Source of the DNA: CAZOHG01 sp964579725 | GTDB lineage: Bacteria > Zhuqueibacterota > JdFR-76 > BMS3Abin05 | Length of the DNA stretch: 23,187 bases | Assembly: GCA_964579725.1 (NCBI GenBank) | Contig: CAZOHG010000053.1 | Coordinates: 1 to 23,187, forward strand | Direction: 5' to 3' | The notes under the pieces: generated by a model | The model's input: the letters and a program-made list of their open reading frames with translations, nothing else | What the model was told of the DNA's origin: nothing | Databases searched by the model: none | Part shown: positions 6,722 to 14,727 of the stretch, in pieces | Layout: every line of letters starts with the position of its first letter | Numbering within the stretch: position 1 is the first letter of the stretch | Position numbers and translations under genes: made by a program

Positions 6722-9700
6722 TTAGCCTAACATGCGCTCGTTGGAGGACGGGCGTTTTTTCAATGGCAATAGAAGATGAAAAGATGTTCCGTTAGCGGCG
6801 TCAGGTTCCAAATAAAGCCTTCCTCCGTGCTGTTCCACAATTTTCCGCGAAATGGACAATCCCATCCCCAGTCCGTCCGATTTTGTGGAAAAGAAGGGTT
6901 GGAAAATCTGCCCCTGTTTTTCCTGCGGGATGCCGGGGCCGTTGTCCCGTACGATCAATTCGGCGAAGGGTTTTCCATCCACGCAGCGGCGATCGAGCAA
7001 AATATGGATTTTACCGGTAGGTTGCGGCGTCTCGGCAATGGCATCCAAAGCATTTTTAAGCAAATTGATGACGATTTGTCGAATCATATTTCCGTCAAAC
7101 CAAAAAGGCCCCGGATCCCGTTTTTTCTCAAAAATAATGCGGACGGAATCGTCGGCACTTTGTTGGAAAATTCGCACAATGTCCGAGACCAATTGAGACA
7201 AACTCAACCGTTCGAACATCGGTTTTTGCGGACGGGCAAATTGAATGAATTCAGACACCACTTTTTCCAGCCGCTGACTTTCTTCAGAAATAATCCGAAG
7301 CAGTTCCTGATCGTCCGCGGGCAAATCCGAGTGGTACTGCAGCATTCCGACCGACGTATTAATGGCGCTCAACGGATTGCGAATTTCATGCGCAATTCCG
7401 GCGGAGAGTTCTCCCACAGCGGCCAATTGTTGGCTGAGCCGCAATTGTTCCTGTAATTCAATTTGACGGGTTACGTCGCGAATCATGAGCATGGCAAAAG
7501 GCTGTCGGGAGAGGTTCAACACCCCACCAACAATGTCGGCCGCAAAATACTCGTCCTGATGTCCCCTCAGATGCAGCCGCAACGATTGCCGCGATTTTTG
7601 AGTCGGTAGTGACCCAAGGTATTCGATTAAACTTTCCCTGTCCGACTCGCTTACAAAATCCAGTAGATTCTGCCCCACCAATTTTTCAGGGGGGATATTC
7701 CATTTGTTGGTCATGTAACGGTTGGCTTCCACAATTTGAAAGCGATCGAAATCAACCAAAATCATGCCGTCCGCTGCATCGTGAAATAAATGGCGGTACC
7801 GCCGGCTGGCCTCTTCCAGGCGCTCGTTCAGGCGAACATTTTCAATGGCAATTCCCAATTCGTTGGCTACGGTTTGCAGCAATTTGATTTCGCTTTCCTC
7901 TAATATGCGAGGAACCCGCGACAGGAGACCCAGCGTTCCTACAAGTCTTTTCCCGTACAAAATGGGCACGCCGGTGTAGGATTGAAAGCCGCTTTTCAGA
8001 ACGACCTTTCGAGTCAATCGAGTGCAGGTGCGCAAATCAAATACTTGCAAGGGCTTGCGGTGTTGGGCAATCCAGCCGGCCAAACCCTCGCCAACGGAAA
8101 GCGTTTCAATTGCGCGGTTGTATTCGGGGGGTGTCCCCAATTCCAATTCCAAATGAAGACGCCCGTCCTGTTGCAAGGTGTACATTCCGCAGGCATCCAC
8201 ACCAAAAAGCGAAATAATCTCCCGAATCACATTTTTCAGCAGTTGTTGAACGCTGCGGGAGCGATTGATTTGCCACCCCACGCGGTACAAAGCCTTCAAT
8301 TCTTTGTTTCGGCGGGCAACCTCCTTTTCCTTGCGTTCCTGCTTTCGTAAATCCCAGGCAATCCATTCAAGGAAGGTTTTGCTTTCCACCCTAAAAACAG
8401 AAGCAATCAAAAAAACAGGAAGGCGTTTTTCGTCTTCCGCAACAAGTTCCACGCGACCAAAACGTTTTTCGGTTTTCTTTCCCTTCAAAAGGATTTTTTC
8501 CCAGTCAATGGGTTCCCCCCACAAATCCGAAATAGGACGTCCCAGCCATTGCGCGGCCGTTTTCCCTGAAAGTTTTCTCGCCGCTTTGTTCATTTCCAAA
8601 ATTGTGCCACGGGCATCCGTCACCCACAGAGCCATCCCCGCCTTTTCCAGCGTCGTTTGGTATTTTCGACGTGAGAGCTCTAATTCTTCCAGAGCTTCGG
8701 CGCGGTCCAAAGCAATGGCCATGGCCGTAGCCAGATTTTGAAAGATGGCAAACTCGTCGCGCGAAGCAAATTCCCCCAATAGAACCAACGCACCCAGAGC
8801 TTTCCCTCGAAAATGAATGGGAATCGTCAGGGTGGATTTTAGTCCGAGTTTCTGAAATCCCGGCAAAATGTCGCGAACCAATTGTGGGGAGTAATTTTCT
8901 CTCAAATAGCTTTCGGCATCGTCCCTGAAAATCAGCTTTAAGGATTCTATTGTTTTTTTCAGAGCGGCAAAAGTGTCCACCGGAATCTCAATCGAGCCGC
9001 TAGGATTGAAAATTTTCATTTTCCGGGTGAGGGGAAAAAGAGCCAGATCTTCCACCGAAAACGAAAATGGATTGAGCACAAAGACATGGCGCTCCGGATT
9101 GTACATGAAGACAAAGGAATGAAATCCAAGTTGCTTGAGACTGCTGACTGCCGTCTTCAAAATGCCCTGGCGTGTGCGTGCCCGCTGGATTTCAAACGTC
9201 ATTTGGTACAGTGAAAACAGGAGCTTTTGCTGCCGGAAGGCAATACTTTGGTCTTCGAGAATGAGCAACGTGCCGGGGCGGGATTTTTCGCCAAAAGAAA
9301 AAGGGCTGCCCGTCAACTGAAAATAGCGGTCAAAGCCCGATTTCCGCGGCAGGCGAAGCAGTTCCTCAAAGGGTGTTTCTTCCCGAAAGAAACGCAACAA
9401 GCGGCGGCGGCTTTCGCGTCTCTCCGCAATCTCCAAAATATTTTGTTTGTTTTTAAGGAGAGGGCGAACGTGTTGCTCAAAGGCTTCATTGGTTTCGAAA
9501 ATACTGCCATCCGTTCCGATTAGCGCTGCAGGAGCAGGTAATTCCCGAAAAAGCGTGCGGTATTTTTTCTGCGAGATTGACAGGCTTTCACTATTTTGCA
9601 GCAATTTCAGGGTCGACGTCACGATTTGCCCCAAACTCAATAAAAACGAGAGGTGTTCTTCCCACGGAATTTTTCTGGTGTAACTGCCCAGAGCCAGGAC

Positions 9701-10591
9701 GCCCAAAACACGACCGTTGTCTAACAAAGGAATGCCCGCCCAGGATTTACTTGTTTTGCGCTTTCCGTACAAAACCGGCCGGATGCCACCCTTTTTCAGG
9801 TGAAGATCAAAGTCCGAGATTAACAGGGGGCTTTTTGTCAGAATGACCTGACGCAGAAAACCCAAATCCTGAAGTCGGAAAACCTTTTTGCGCGCGACAA
9901 AGTCTTCGTCCACAAACAATTCAAGGGTTACCAGTTGCCGCTCGTCATCGTACGTGCCCAAAAAATGCGTTTCACATTGAAAAATCTGGCGAATTTCCTC
10001 GTACAGTCTGTTGAAAAATTCTTCCAGGGACAAGGATTTATTCAACAATTGAGACACACGGTTTAGGACGTGCAACTCACTCAGCCGCCTATTTTGCTCG
10101 TAGATCAGGTCTAAATGGGTGCGAATGCCGCGAAAAAGGCTTACGGCGAGCAAAAGCAATTGGCGTTCTTCGGCGCGAAGTTCTCTTCCCCTCAGGTACT
10201 CAACACAAAGAATGAGGCTCTTTCCCACGGGAATCAAGGCGTACGAGAGCTCCTTCGACTGGCCTGACTTTCGCTCATGTTTTTGCCAAAGGGGCTTTCC
10301 CGAGCGCAGAAGATTGTCCAAAAGCGGGTTTAATGCTTTTAAAGGAAAGGAGAGCCGCCCGGATTTACCCGCAATCCGTGGTCGGCGGTTTTTTGGGGGC
10401 GAAAAAAGGACTGCTCCTTTGAGCGGGAAAAAGCGGTGCACAGCCGCGGTAAAATGCGCGGAAAGCTCTTCCTGAGAAGCCGCTCGCCACAGCGCTTCGA
10501 ACGTCTCTGAAAATCGGGCGATCGAATCCTTTTCGATTGTCGCCGAATTTTGGCGCTTTGCTTTTTGGGTCACGTTTTCGTTTGGGTTCAA
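6722..10591 (-). CDS. Large multi-GAF, multi-PAS sensor histidine kinase
   Basis: 1289 residues with no membrane segment. Approximate order: degenerate GAF (30-160), GAF (170-335), PAS (340-455), GAF (465-635), PAS (640-755), GAF (770-920), PAS (925-1045), HisKA (1050-1120), ATPase (1155-1280). The phosphoacceptor is H1068 in SAGIAHEIRNPLSAI. The N box is at 1172-1183, G1 DNGPGIP begins at 1216, and G2 GLGMGLSI is at 1240-1247, so the kinase core looks active. No receiver is fused and no regulator is adjacent, so its partner is elsewhere or is one of the nearby regulators. The frame is open to a TTG at 10660, but that codon has no ribosome site. The TTG at 10591 has AAGGA seven bases upstream and was chosen. 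Ligands of the GAF/PAS domains cannot be predicted. Confidence 0.94.
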   Translation of the reverse strand: MNPNENVTQKAKRQNSATIEKDSIARFSETFEALWRAASQEELSAHFTAAVHRFFPLKGAVLFSPPKNRRPRIAGKSGRLSFPLKALNPLLDNLLRSGKPLWQKHERKSGQSKELSYALIPVGKSLILCVEYLRGRELRAEERQLLLLAVSLFRGIRTHLDLIYEQNRRLSELHVLNRVSQLLNKSLSLEEFFNRLYEEIRQIFQCETHFLGTYDDERQLVTLELFVDEDFVARKKVFRLQDLGFLRQVILTKSPLLISDFDLHLKKGGIRPVLYGKRKTSKSWAGIPLLDNGRVLGVLALGSYTRKIPWEEHLSFLLSLGQIVTSTLKLLQNSESLSISQKKYRTLFRELPAPAALIGTDGSIFETNEAFEQHVRPLLKNKQNILEIAERRESRRRLLRFFREETPFEELLRLPRKSGFDRYFQLTGSPFSFGEKSRPGTLLILEDQSIAFRQQKLLFSLYQMTFEIQRARTRQGILKTAVSSLKQLGFHSFVFMYNPERHVFVLNPFSFSVEDLALFPLTRKMKIFNPSGSIEIPVDTFAALKKTIESLKLIFRDDAESYLRENYSPQLVRDILPGFQKLGLKSTLTIPIHFRGKALGALVLLGEFASRDEFAIFQNLATAMAIALDRAEALEELELSRRKYQTTLEKAGMALWVTDARGTILEMNKAARKLSGKTAAQWLGRPISDLWGEPIDWEKILLKGKKTEKRFGRVELVAEDEKRLPVFLIASVFRVESKTFLEWIAWDLRKQERKEKEVARRNKELKALYRVGWQINRSRSVQQLLKNVIREIISLFGVDACGMYTLQQDGRLHLELELGTPPEYNRAIETLSVGEGLAGWIAQHRKPLQVFDLRTCTRLTRKVVLKSGFQSYTGVPILYGKRLVGTLGLLSRVPRILEESEIKLLQTVANELGIAIENVRLNERLEEASRRYRHLFHDAADGMILVDFDRFQIVEANRYMTNKWNIPPEKLVGQNLLDFVSESDRESLIEYLGSLPTQKSRQSLRLHLRGHQDEYFAADIVGGVLNLSRQPFAMLMIRDVTRQIELQEQLRLSQQLAAVGELSAGIAHEIRNPLSAINTSVGMLQYHSDLPADDQELLRIISEESQRLEKVVSEFIQFARPQKPMFERLSLSQLVSDIVRIFQQSADDSVRIIFEKKRDPGPFWFDGNMIRQIVINLLKNALDAIAETPQPTGKIHILLDRRCVDGKPFAELIVRDNGPGIPQEKQGQIFQPFFSTKSDGLGMGLSISRKIVEQHGGRLYLEPDAANGTSFHLLLPLKKRPSSNERMLG

Positions 10592-10598
10592 TGTGGAA

Positions 10599-10603
10599 TC
10601 CTT
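10599..10603 (-). promoter_or_regulatory. Ribosome binding site deciding the start of the large kinase
   Basis: AAGGA on the - strand lies seven bases before the TTG at 10591. The alternative upstream TTG at 10660 is preceded only by a pyrimidine-rich stretch. Confidence 0.55.
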
Positions 10604-10793
10604 CGAAAATAAGGTTACAAACGTTTGAATAAAATTACTATTTTTGCTCTCGAAATGCAATTGAAAAGAAAGGTCGTTTGATTTTTGGTTTGGACTCTCG
10701 TTTGTTCAAATGTCGATTTCCGTTGCGAGGCGAATTTTTGGAATCTCTATCTAAAAAAATTTTTCATCTTTGCCGACAAAATAATATAAGGTC

Positions 10794-10822
10794 TTGACTT
10801 TTTTATAAAAATGTCCTATTTT
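10794..10822 (+). promoter_or_regulatory. Promoter of the antiporter gene
   Basis: TTGACT (10794-10799), a 17-base spacer and TATTTT (10817-10822) match the housekeeping consensus at five and four positions. The surrounding sequence is very AT-rich. The leader to the GTG at 10869 would be about 40 bases. Confidence 0.6.
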
Positions 10823-10868
10823 TTGAGGAATTTTTCGGACATTCATCCTAAAAATAGAGGGAAAAATC

Positions 10869-12416
10869 GTGAAAAAGAAAACATTTTTCTTCCAGTTTTT
10901 GTTTTTTGTCATTTTGGGGATTTTGGCCACGGCGGGCGTTTCATTTGCTCAGGAAGGAGAAATGCAAGAGATTCAAAAACTGGGAACGGAACTTCCCGTG
11001 TGGAGTATTTTGCCTTTCGCCGGAATTTTGCTGTCCATTGCACTTTTTCCTCTTTTTGCACCGGATTTTTGGCACCACAATTTCGGCAAGGTTTCCGCTT
11101 TTTGGGCGCTGGTTCTGGCTATTCCGTTTCTTCTCTATTTTAAGGGAGAAGCCTGGCACGAAATTCTGCACATTTACATTCGAGATTACATCCCTTTCAT
11201 TATTTTGCTGTGGTCTCTGTTTACTGTAACGGGCGGCATTATGTTAGAAGGTGCCTTGTGGGGAAGCCCCGGTTTAAACACGGCTTTTCTGTTGCTGGGA
11301 ACCATTCTGGCTTCCTGGATGGGAACAACGGGGGCGTCCGTCCTGCTCATTCGCCCAATGATTCGAATTAATCGTTTTCGAAAAACGAAAATGCACATTG
11401 TTATTTTTCTCATTTTTCTGGTTAGTAATATTGGCGGCTCTTTGACGCCTTTGGGCGATCCGCCCCTTTTCCTGGGTTTCTTACACGGTGTGCCTTTTTT
11501 CTGGACATTTAAAGTCTTTCCGGATATGGCTTTTGTCTCCGGAATTCTTCTTATTCTGTTCTATTTAATCGATTCTCATTTTTACAAGAAAGAAGGGCTG
11601 GCCGATTTGGACGTTCGCGTTCGTGCGCTTGTTTTGTCCGACCCCACGGCCGAGAAGGGGGACATTCAGATTGACGAGGTCATTGAACGACACAAAAAGA
11701 ATACGTCCGAAGTGATTGTGGAAAGAGAGCGATTTCGTATTCGCGGGTTGCCCAATTTTATTCTTCTTTTGGGAATTATCGGCGGGGTGCTGTTCAGCGG
11801 ACTGGTTCGCATGAAGAGCGTGAGTATTTTGGGGATTCCTGTGGACGAACAGGATATGATTCGAGATGGCTTTCTCATTTTAATGGGAATTCTTTCCTAT
11901 TTTCTTACGCCGCACCAAATTCACGAGGACAATGGATTTACCTGGTTTCCCATTAAAGAAGTGGCCTACCTGTTCGCCGGTATTTTTATGACAATCGTTC
12001 CGGCTCTTATTTTACTCAGGGCGGGTGAGAACGGGAACTTGGGCTTTCTAATCCGAGCCGTGCGCGAACCGTGGCATTATTTCTGGTTTACCGGATCGCT
12101 GTCCAGTTTTCTGGACAATGCGCCCACGTATTTGACGTTCTTCAGTACCGCTCTGGGACGCTTTTATCCGGGTGTTGAAGAGAGCGTGGCTGTGGCTCGT
12201 TTAATTGCTGAACACCACGTTTACCTGCAAGCAATTTCTACCGGAGCGGTTTTTATGGGTGCCATGACGTACATTGGAAACGCCCCCAATTTTATGGTCA
12301 AGTCCATTTCGGAAGAAAACGGCATCAAAATGCCCAGTTTTTTTGGCTACATGCTGTGGTCCGTTGGAATTCTCATTCCGATTTATATTCTCAGCACACT
12401 GGTTTTTCTGCGCTAA
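10869..12416 (+). CDS. Ion antiporter / CitMHS_2-type transporter (NhaD-like)
   Basis: 515 residues with about eleven to twelve hydrophobic segments. Two related half motifs stand out: SLTPLGDPPL at 191-200 after a membrane span, and SSFLDNAPTYLTF at 412-424 plus GAMTYIGNAPNFMVKS at 464-479. These are characteristic of the ion-transporter superfamily members annotated as sodium:proton antiporter or putative citrate transporter (CitMHS_2). Residues 1-27 look like a cleavable signal peptide (basic start, hydrophobic core, ending VSFAQ), which is uncommon for an inner-membrane transporter. A hydrophilic cytoplasmic loop spans about 240-292. The GTG at 10869 has GAGGG upstream. It has its own promoter and terminator and is therefore a single-gene unit. 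Na+/H+ exchange is the best guess; a carboxylate substrate is possible. Confidence 0.88.
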   Translation: MKKKTFFFQFLFFVILGILATAGVSFAQEGEMQEIQKLGTELPVWSILPFAGILLSIALFPLFAPDFWHHNFGKVSAFWALVLAIPFLLYFKGEAWHEILHIYIRDYIPFIILLWSLFTVTGGIMLEGALWGSPGLNTAFLLLGTILASWMGTTGASVLLIRPMIRINRFRKTKMHIVIFLIFLVSNIGGSLTPLGDPPLFLGFLHGVPFFWTFKVFPDMAFVSGILLILFYLIDSHFYKKEGLADLDVRVRALVLSDPTAEKGDIQIDEVIERHKKNTSEVIVERERFRIRGLPNFILLLGIIGGVLFSGLVRMKSVSILGIPVDEQDMIRDGFLILMGILSYFLTPHQIHEDNGFTWFPIKEVAYLFAGIFMTIVPALILLRAGENGNLGFLIRAVREPWHYFWFTGSLSSFLDNAPTYLTFFSTALGRFYPGVEESVAVARLIAEHHVYLQAISTGAVFMGAMTYIGNAPNFMVKSISEENGIKMPSFFGYMLWSVGILIPIYILSTLVFLR

Positions 12417-12441
12417 AAAGGTGCCGTTTTTGTCAGCAATT

Positions 12442-12476
12442 CCCCTGGTCGCTGCCGGCCAGGGGATTTTTATTTT
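12442..12476 (+). terminator. Intrinsic terminator of the antiporter gene
   Basis: CCCCTGG (12442-12448) pairs with CCAGGGG (12459-12465) across a ten-base loop and is followed by ATTTTTATTTT. It lies 25 bases after the stop of the antiporter. Confidence 0.88.
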
Positions 12477-12622
12477 CCCATATTGGTTTCCAACAGTTTT
12501 TTGCATTCGAATTGTATTAGAAACTCTCCTGCGCCATTTTTCATGTAACAAGCATGTCTAACACTTAAATTTTTCACCACTTAGACTTAAAGTCGCACGC
12601 AATTTCTGCCGATAATGAAAAT

Positions 12623-12645
12623 GGTTGTCAACCGAAAGGCTTTCG
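12623..12645. repeat. Two adjoining perfect dyads in the operon leader
   Basis: GGTTG-T-CAACC (12623-12633) shares its last base with CGAAAG-G-CTTTCG (12633-12645). With one-base centres they are more likely protein-binding dyads than RNA hairpins, although short hairpins can form. They sit just downstream of the candidate -10. Confidence 0.45.
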
Positions 12646-12718
12646 TGCCAAAGGCTTACAGGGCAAAAAGAAGAAATTTCAACTGCAACAACGAAATTGC
12701 ACAACCAAAGAGGCAGGA

Positions 12719-13198
12719 ATGGGTTCACGTACAATCTACTATCGGAACATGTCAAAAACCAACGAGGGCAAAATTTTAAAAAGCACTATTCGCGACGTTC
12801 CCAACGGGATCATTCTCGGATTCCAAAATCTTTACCGCCTGACGGAACGTAACGTTCCGCTGGTTTACGAAAGCTTTCTGGCTCACGTGCCGCCCTCCGG
12901 AAATGTTGTTTTCGACCTTTCCGGCATTGAAAGCATTGACAGCCGCGGGTTAGCATTCCTCATTACATTGCACGATCGATTTGACAGCGAGGGCAGAAGC
13001 TTTGCTCTTCTGGGACTGTGCCCTGCGGTTCAACGTGTTTTCCGAATGACCCAAATTTCCGAATTAATCCCAGTTTACCAAACCGAAGATTTCCCGGAAA
13101 CCGATGTTCGGGAAAAGCGACCGCTCGACTCACATAACGAACTGGACATTTTGTACGCCGATCTGAACTTTGTTCAGCAAGTGGAAGGCGGCTATTAG
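12719..13198 (+). CDS. STAS-domain protein, first gene of the PelD/PelE-like operon
   Basis: 159 residues. The STAS fold covers about 25-125, with the core motif DLSGIESIDSRGLAFLI. The serine of the usual DSxG phosphoacceptor motif is present, but the residue after it is Arg instead of Ser or Thr. A C-terminal extension of about 35 residues is acidic and polar (RPLDSHNELDILYADL) and has no clear homology. The ATG at 12719 has AGAGG close upstream; an ATG ten codons later lacks a good site. The gene ends eight bases before the PelD-like gene, so the two are co-transcribed. It may be a switchable partner of that membrane protein, or an antagonist of the RsbW-type kinase at 6125-6538. Neither role is proven by the sequence. 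Confidence 0.88.
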   Translation: MGSRTIYYRNMSKTNEGKILKSTIRDVPNGIILGFQNLYRLTERNVPLVYESFLAHVPPSGNVVFDLSGIESIDSRGLAFLITLHDRFDSEGRSFALLGLCPAVQRVFRMTQISELIPVYQTEDFPETDVREKRPLDSHNELDILYADLNFVQQVEGGY

Positions 13199-13206
13199 GG
13201 CTCCCC

Positions 13207-14727
13207 ATGAAATTTAGACGAAAAAAAACACCGGCACCCAAAAAAACGCCGCGTTCTTTCTTTGCAGAACCCAAAAAGCAAACGCGCGAAGAAAAAACGC
13301 CAACCAAGCTTCCACCGCCAAGCCAATCACCGCCCATAGGGGGCTGGATTGTCATCTTGGGTCTTACGGTTGCTGTCGGTGCATTTTGGCTATTGCTCTC
13401 TCCCCAAAATTTCCCATTATTTCTCAGTTCTCATTATGTGTATTTCGGGTGGCTGATTTTTTTAGGATTGTTTTTTTCGGCGCCTGTGTTTTATTTGGGC
13501 AGTGCAGCCTTGCTCTTTCTGTACCTTGCAGCCGTCTACCTTTTTCGATTTTCCCCGCCAGGTTCGCTGCTTTCCTTTGCAAAACAGGTTTTTTTTCCGG
13601 TTGTTGAAATGGCCGGTTTTTGGGGGCTTCTCTTTCTTTACCGAAGACGGAACCGAAAAAGAATGGAGGCAAAGGCAGCTCAAGAGAATCTACAAGAAAA
13701 GAAAATCGAGCAGTTGAAGCAAGCCCTTCAAAAAGAACAGGTGAAAAGCGGCAATCTGGAACGAAATTTTCGCAATCAGGAGTACACCTTTTCACTGGTG
13801 TACAGACTTTTTAAATCTTTTTTGAGCAGCTCCAGACCCTTTCCTCAGGTTCTTGCGGACAGTCTTGTGCGCATTACCAAAGCCCAAAAATGGACGCTCT
13901 TTTCCGTAGAGGAAAACGTACTTGTTTCCATTGAGAGCAATTTCGAAGCGGGCGCAAAAAAAATCCCACTGAAAGACGACCCGTTTCTTCAAATGGTTTG
14001 TCGGTTGGGGCGTTTGTTAACCATGCCCGAAATTGCGCGATCGTCCAAATTGTACCACATGTGGAAACAATCCCAGCACCGCGGGCTTTTGTACCTGCCT
14101 GTTTTTCAAAACAAGCGCTTGCGCTATTTGGTGTCAATCGATAAAATGCCGTTTTATTTATTTCACAACCACACGATTCAGATGGTAAACAGCGTGCTTC
14201 AAATGGCGGAATTTTCGCAGGATTTTCTGGAACAGCAAAAGCAATCCCAAAAATCCCCTCAACCGCTCTGGCAACAGGAATTGCAATCGGCTCAGAACTT
14301 CTTAAACACGCTACAGCACGAGTTTCGACGTGCCAGGCGGTTTCAATCGTCATTTTCGCTCATCGGCATTCACATTCGCTTGCACCAGGATTTTAAGGGG
14401 AATGATGTCCAGGAGGCTCTGTCCCATTACATTCGCGCGGAAATTCGGGAATTGGACCAGTTTTATTTTGACCGCCCCCGACAAATTATGTGGGTCATTT
14501 TGCCATTTACCGGTTTCCCTGAAATGTCCGTTGTGTTAAATCGAATCGATGAAAAACTTAGCCGTTTGGACGAGCGTCCCTTTAGCGAAGCCTCTTTCGA
14601 TTACGGATTCAGCATTTTTGAGGCGGAAATGGATTCCCCCAAAGTCATGCTGAAACAGGTGGTTGAGATCATGCAAATTCACAATAAAATTCTTCAAAAA
14701 ATAAGCCGCCGCCATGCTTTCGTTTAA
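13207..14727 (+). CDS. PelD-like membrane protein: four TM segments, GAF, degenerate GGDEF
   Basis: 506 residues. The cytoplasmic N-terminus (1-43) is Lys/Pro-rich. About four membrane helices follow at 44-145, then a charged coiled coil (147-195), a GAF-like domain (about 195-340) and a degenerate GGDEF-like domain (about 358-500). Where a cyclase would have GGDEF there is DRPRQ (422-426) before the strand MWVILP, so it cannot make c-di-GMP. An RxxD motif (RELD, 414-417) lies just before, at the position of the inhibitory c-di-GMP site. This architecture is that of Pseudomonas PelD, whose RxxD plus a later Arg bind c-di-GMP; R446 and R453 are candidates for the later Arg. The next gene resembles PelE, matching pel gene order. 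No other pel gene is in view. The call rests on architecture and motif, not on an alignment. Confidence 0.72.
   Translation: MKFRRKKTPAPKKTPRSFFAEPKKQTREEKTPTKLPPPSQSPPIGGWIVILGLTVAVGAFWLLLSPQNFPLFLSSHYVYFGWLIFLGLFFSAPVFYLGSAALLFLYLAAVYLFRFSPPGSLLSFAKQVFFPVVEMAGFWGLLFLYRRRNRKRMEAKAAQENLQEKKIEQLKQALQKEQVKSGNLERNFRNQEYTFSLVYRLFKSFLSSSRPFPQVLADSLVRITKAQKWTLFSVEENVLVSIESNFEAGAKKIPLKDDPFLQMVCRLGRLLTMPEIARSSKLYHMWKQSQHRGLLYLPVFQNKRLRYLVSIDKMPFYLFHNHTIQMVNSVLQMAEFSQDFLEQQKQSQKSPQPLWQQELQSAQNFLNTLQHEFRRARRFQSSFSLIGIHIRLHQDFKGNDVQEALSHYIRAEIRELDQFYFDRPRQIMWVILPFTGFPEMSVVLNRIDEKLSRLDERPFSEASFDYGFSIFEAEMDSPKVMLKQVVEIMQIHNKILQKISRRHAFV

Larger units (their letters stand above)
12417..12718. other. Intergenic region before the STAS-PelD-PelE-like operon
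   Basis: These 302 bases hold the antiporter terminator and then about 240 bases without a gene. A weak candidate promoter is TTAAAG (12587-12592) with GATAAT (12611-12616, spacer 18). Just after it are two adjoining perfect dyads (12623-12633 and 12633-12645) and a repeated AAAGGCTT (12635 and 12650). The bases before the ATG at 12719 include AGAGG as a ribosome site. Confidence 0.5.

Noticed and set aside
6776..7456. 226-residue open frame on the + strand within the giant kinase gene
   Set aside because: Antisense to the conserved ATPase and HisKA coding region; composition is that of a shadow frame.
10592..10660. TTG at 10660 as start of the giant kinase
   Set aside because: No ribosome site precedes it; the downstream TTG at 10591 has AAGGA at ideal spacing. 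N-terminal data would decide.
12653..12760. Resemblance of ACAGGGCAAA in the operon leader to the start of a c-di-GMP-I (GEMM) riboswitch
   Set aside because: Attractive because a PelD-like gene follows, but only about ten bases match. The highly conserved GACGCAAAGCC segment and the second helix are absent. A covariance-model search would settle it.
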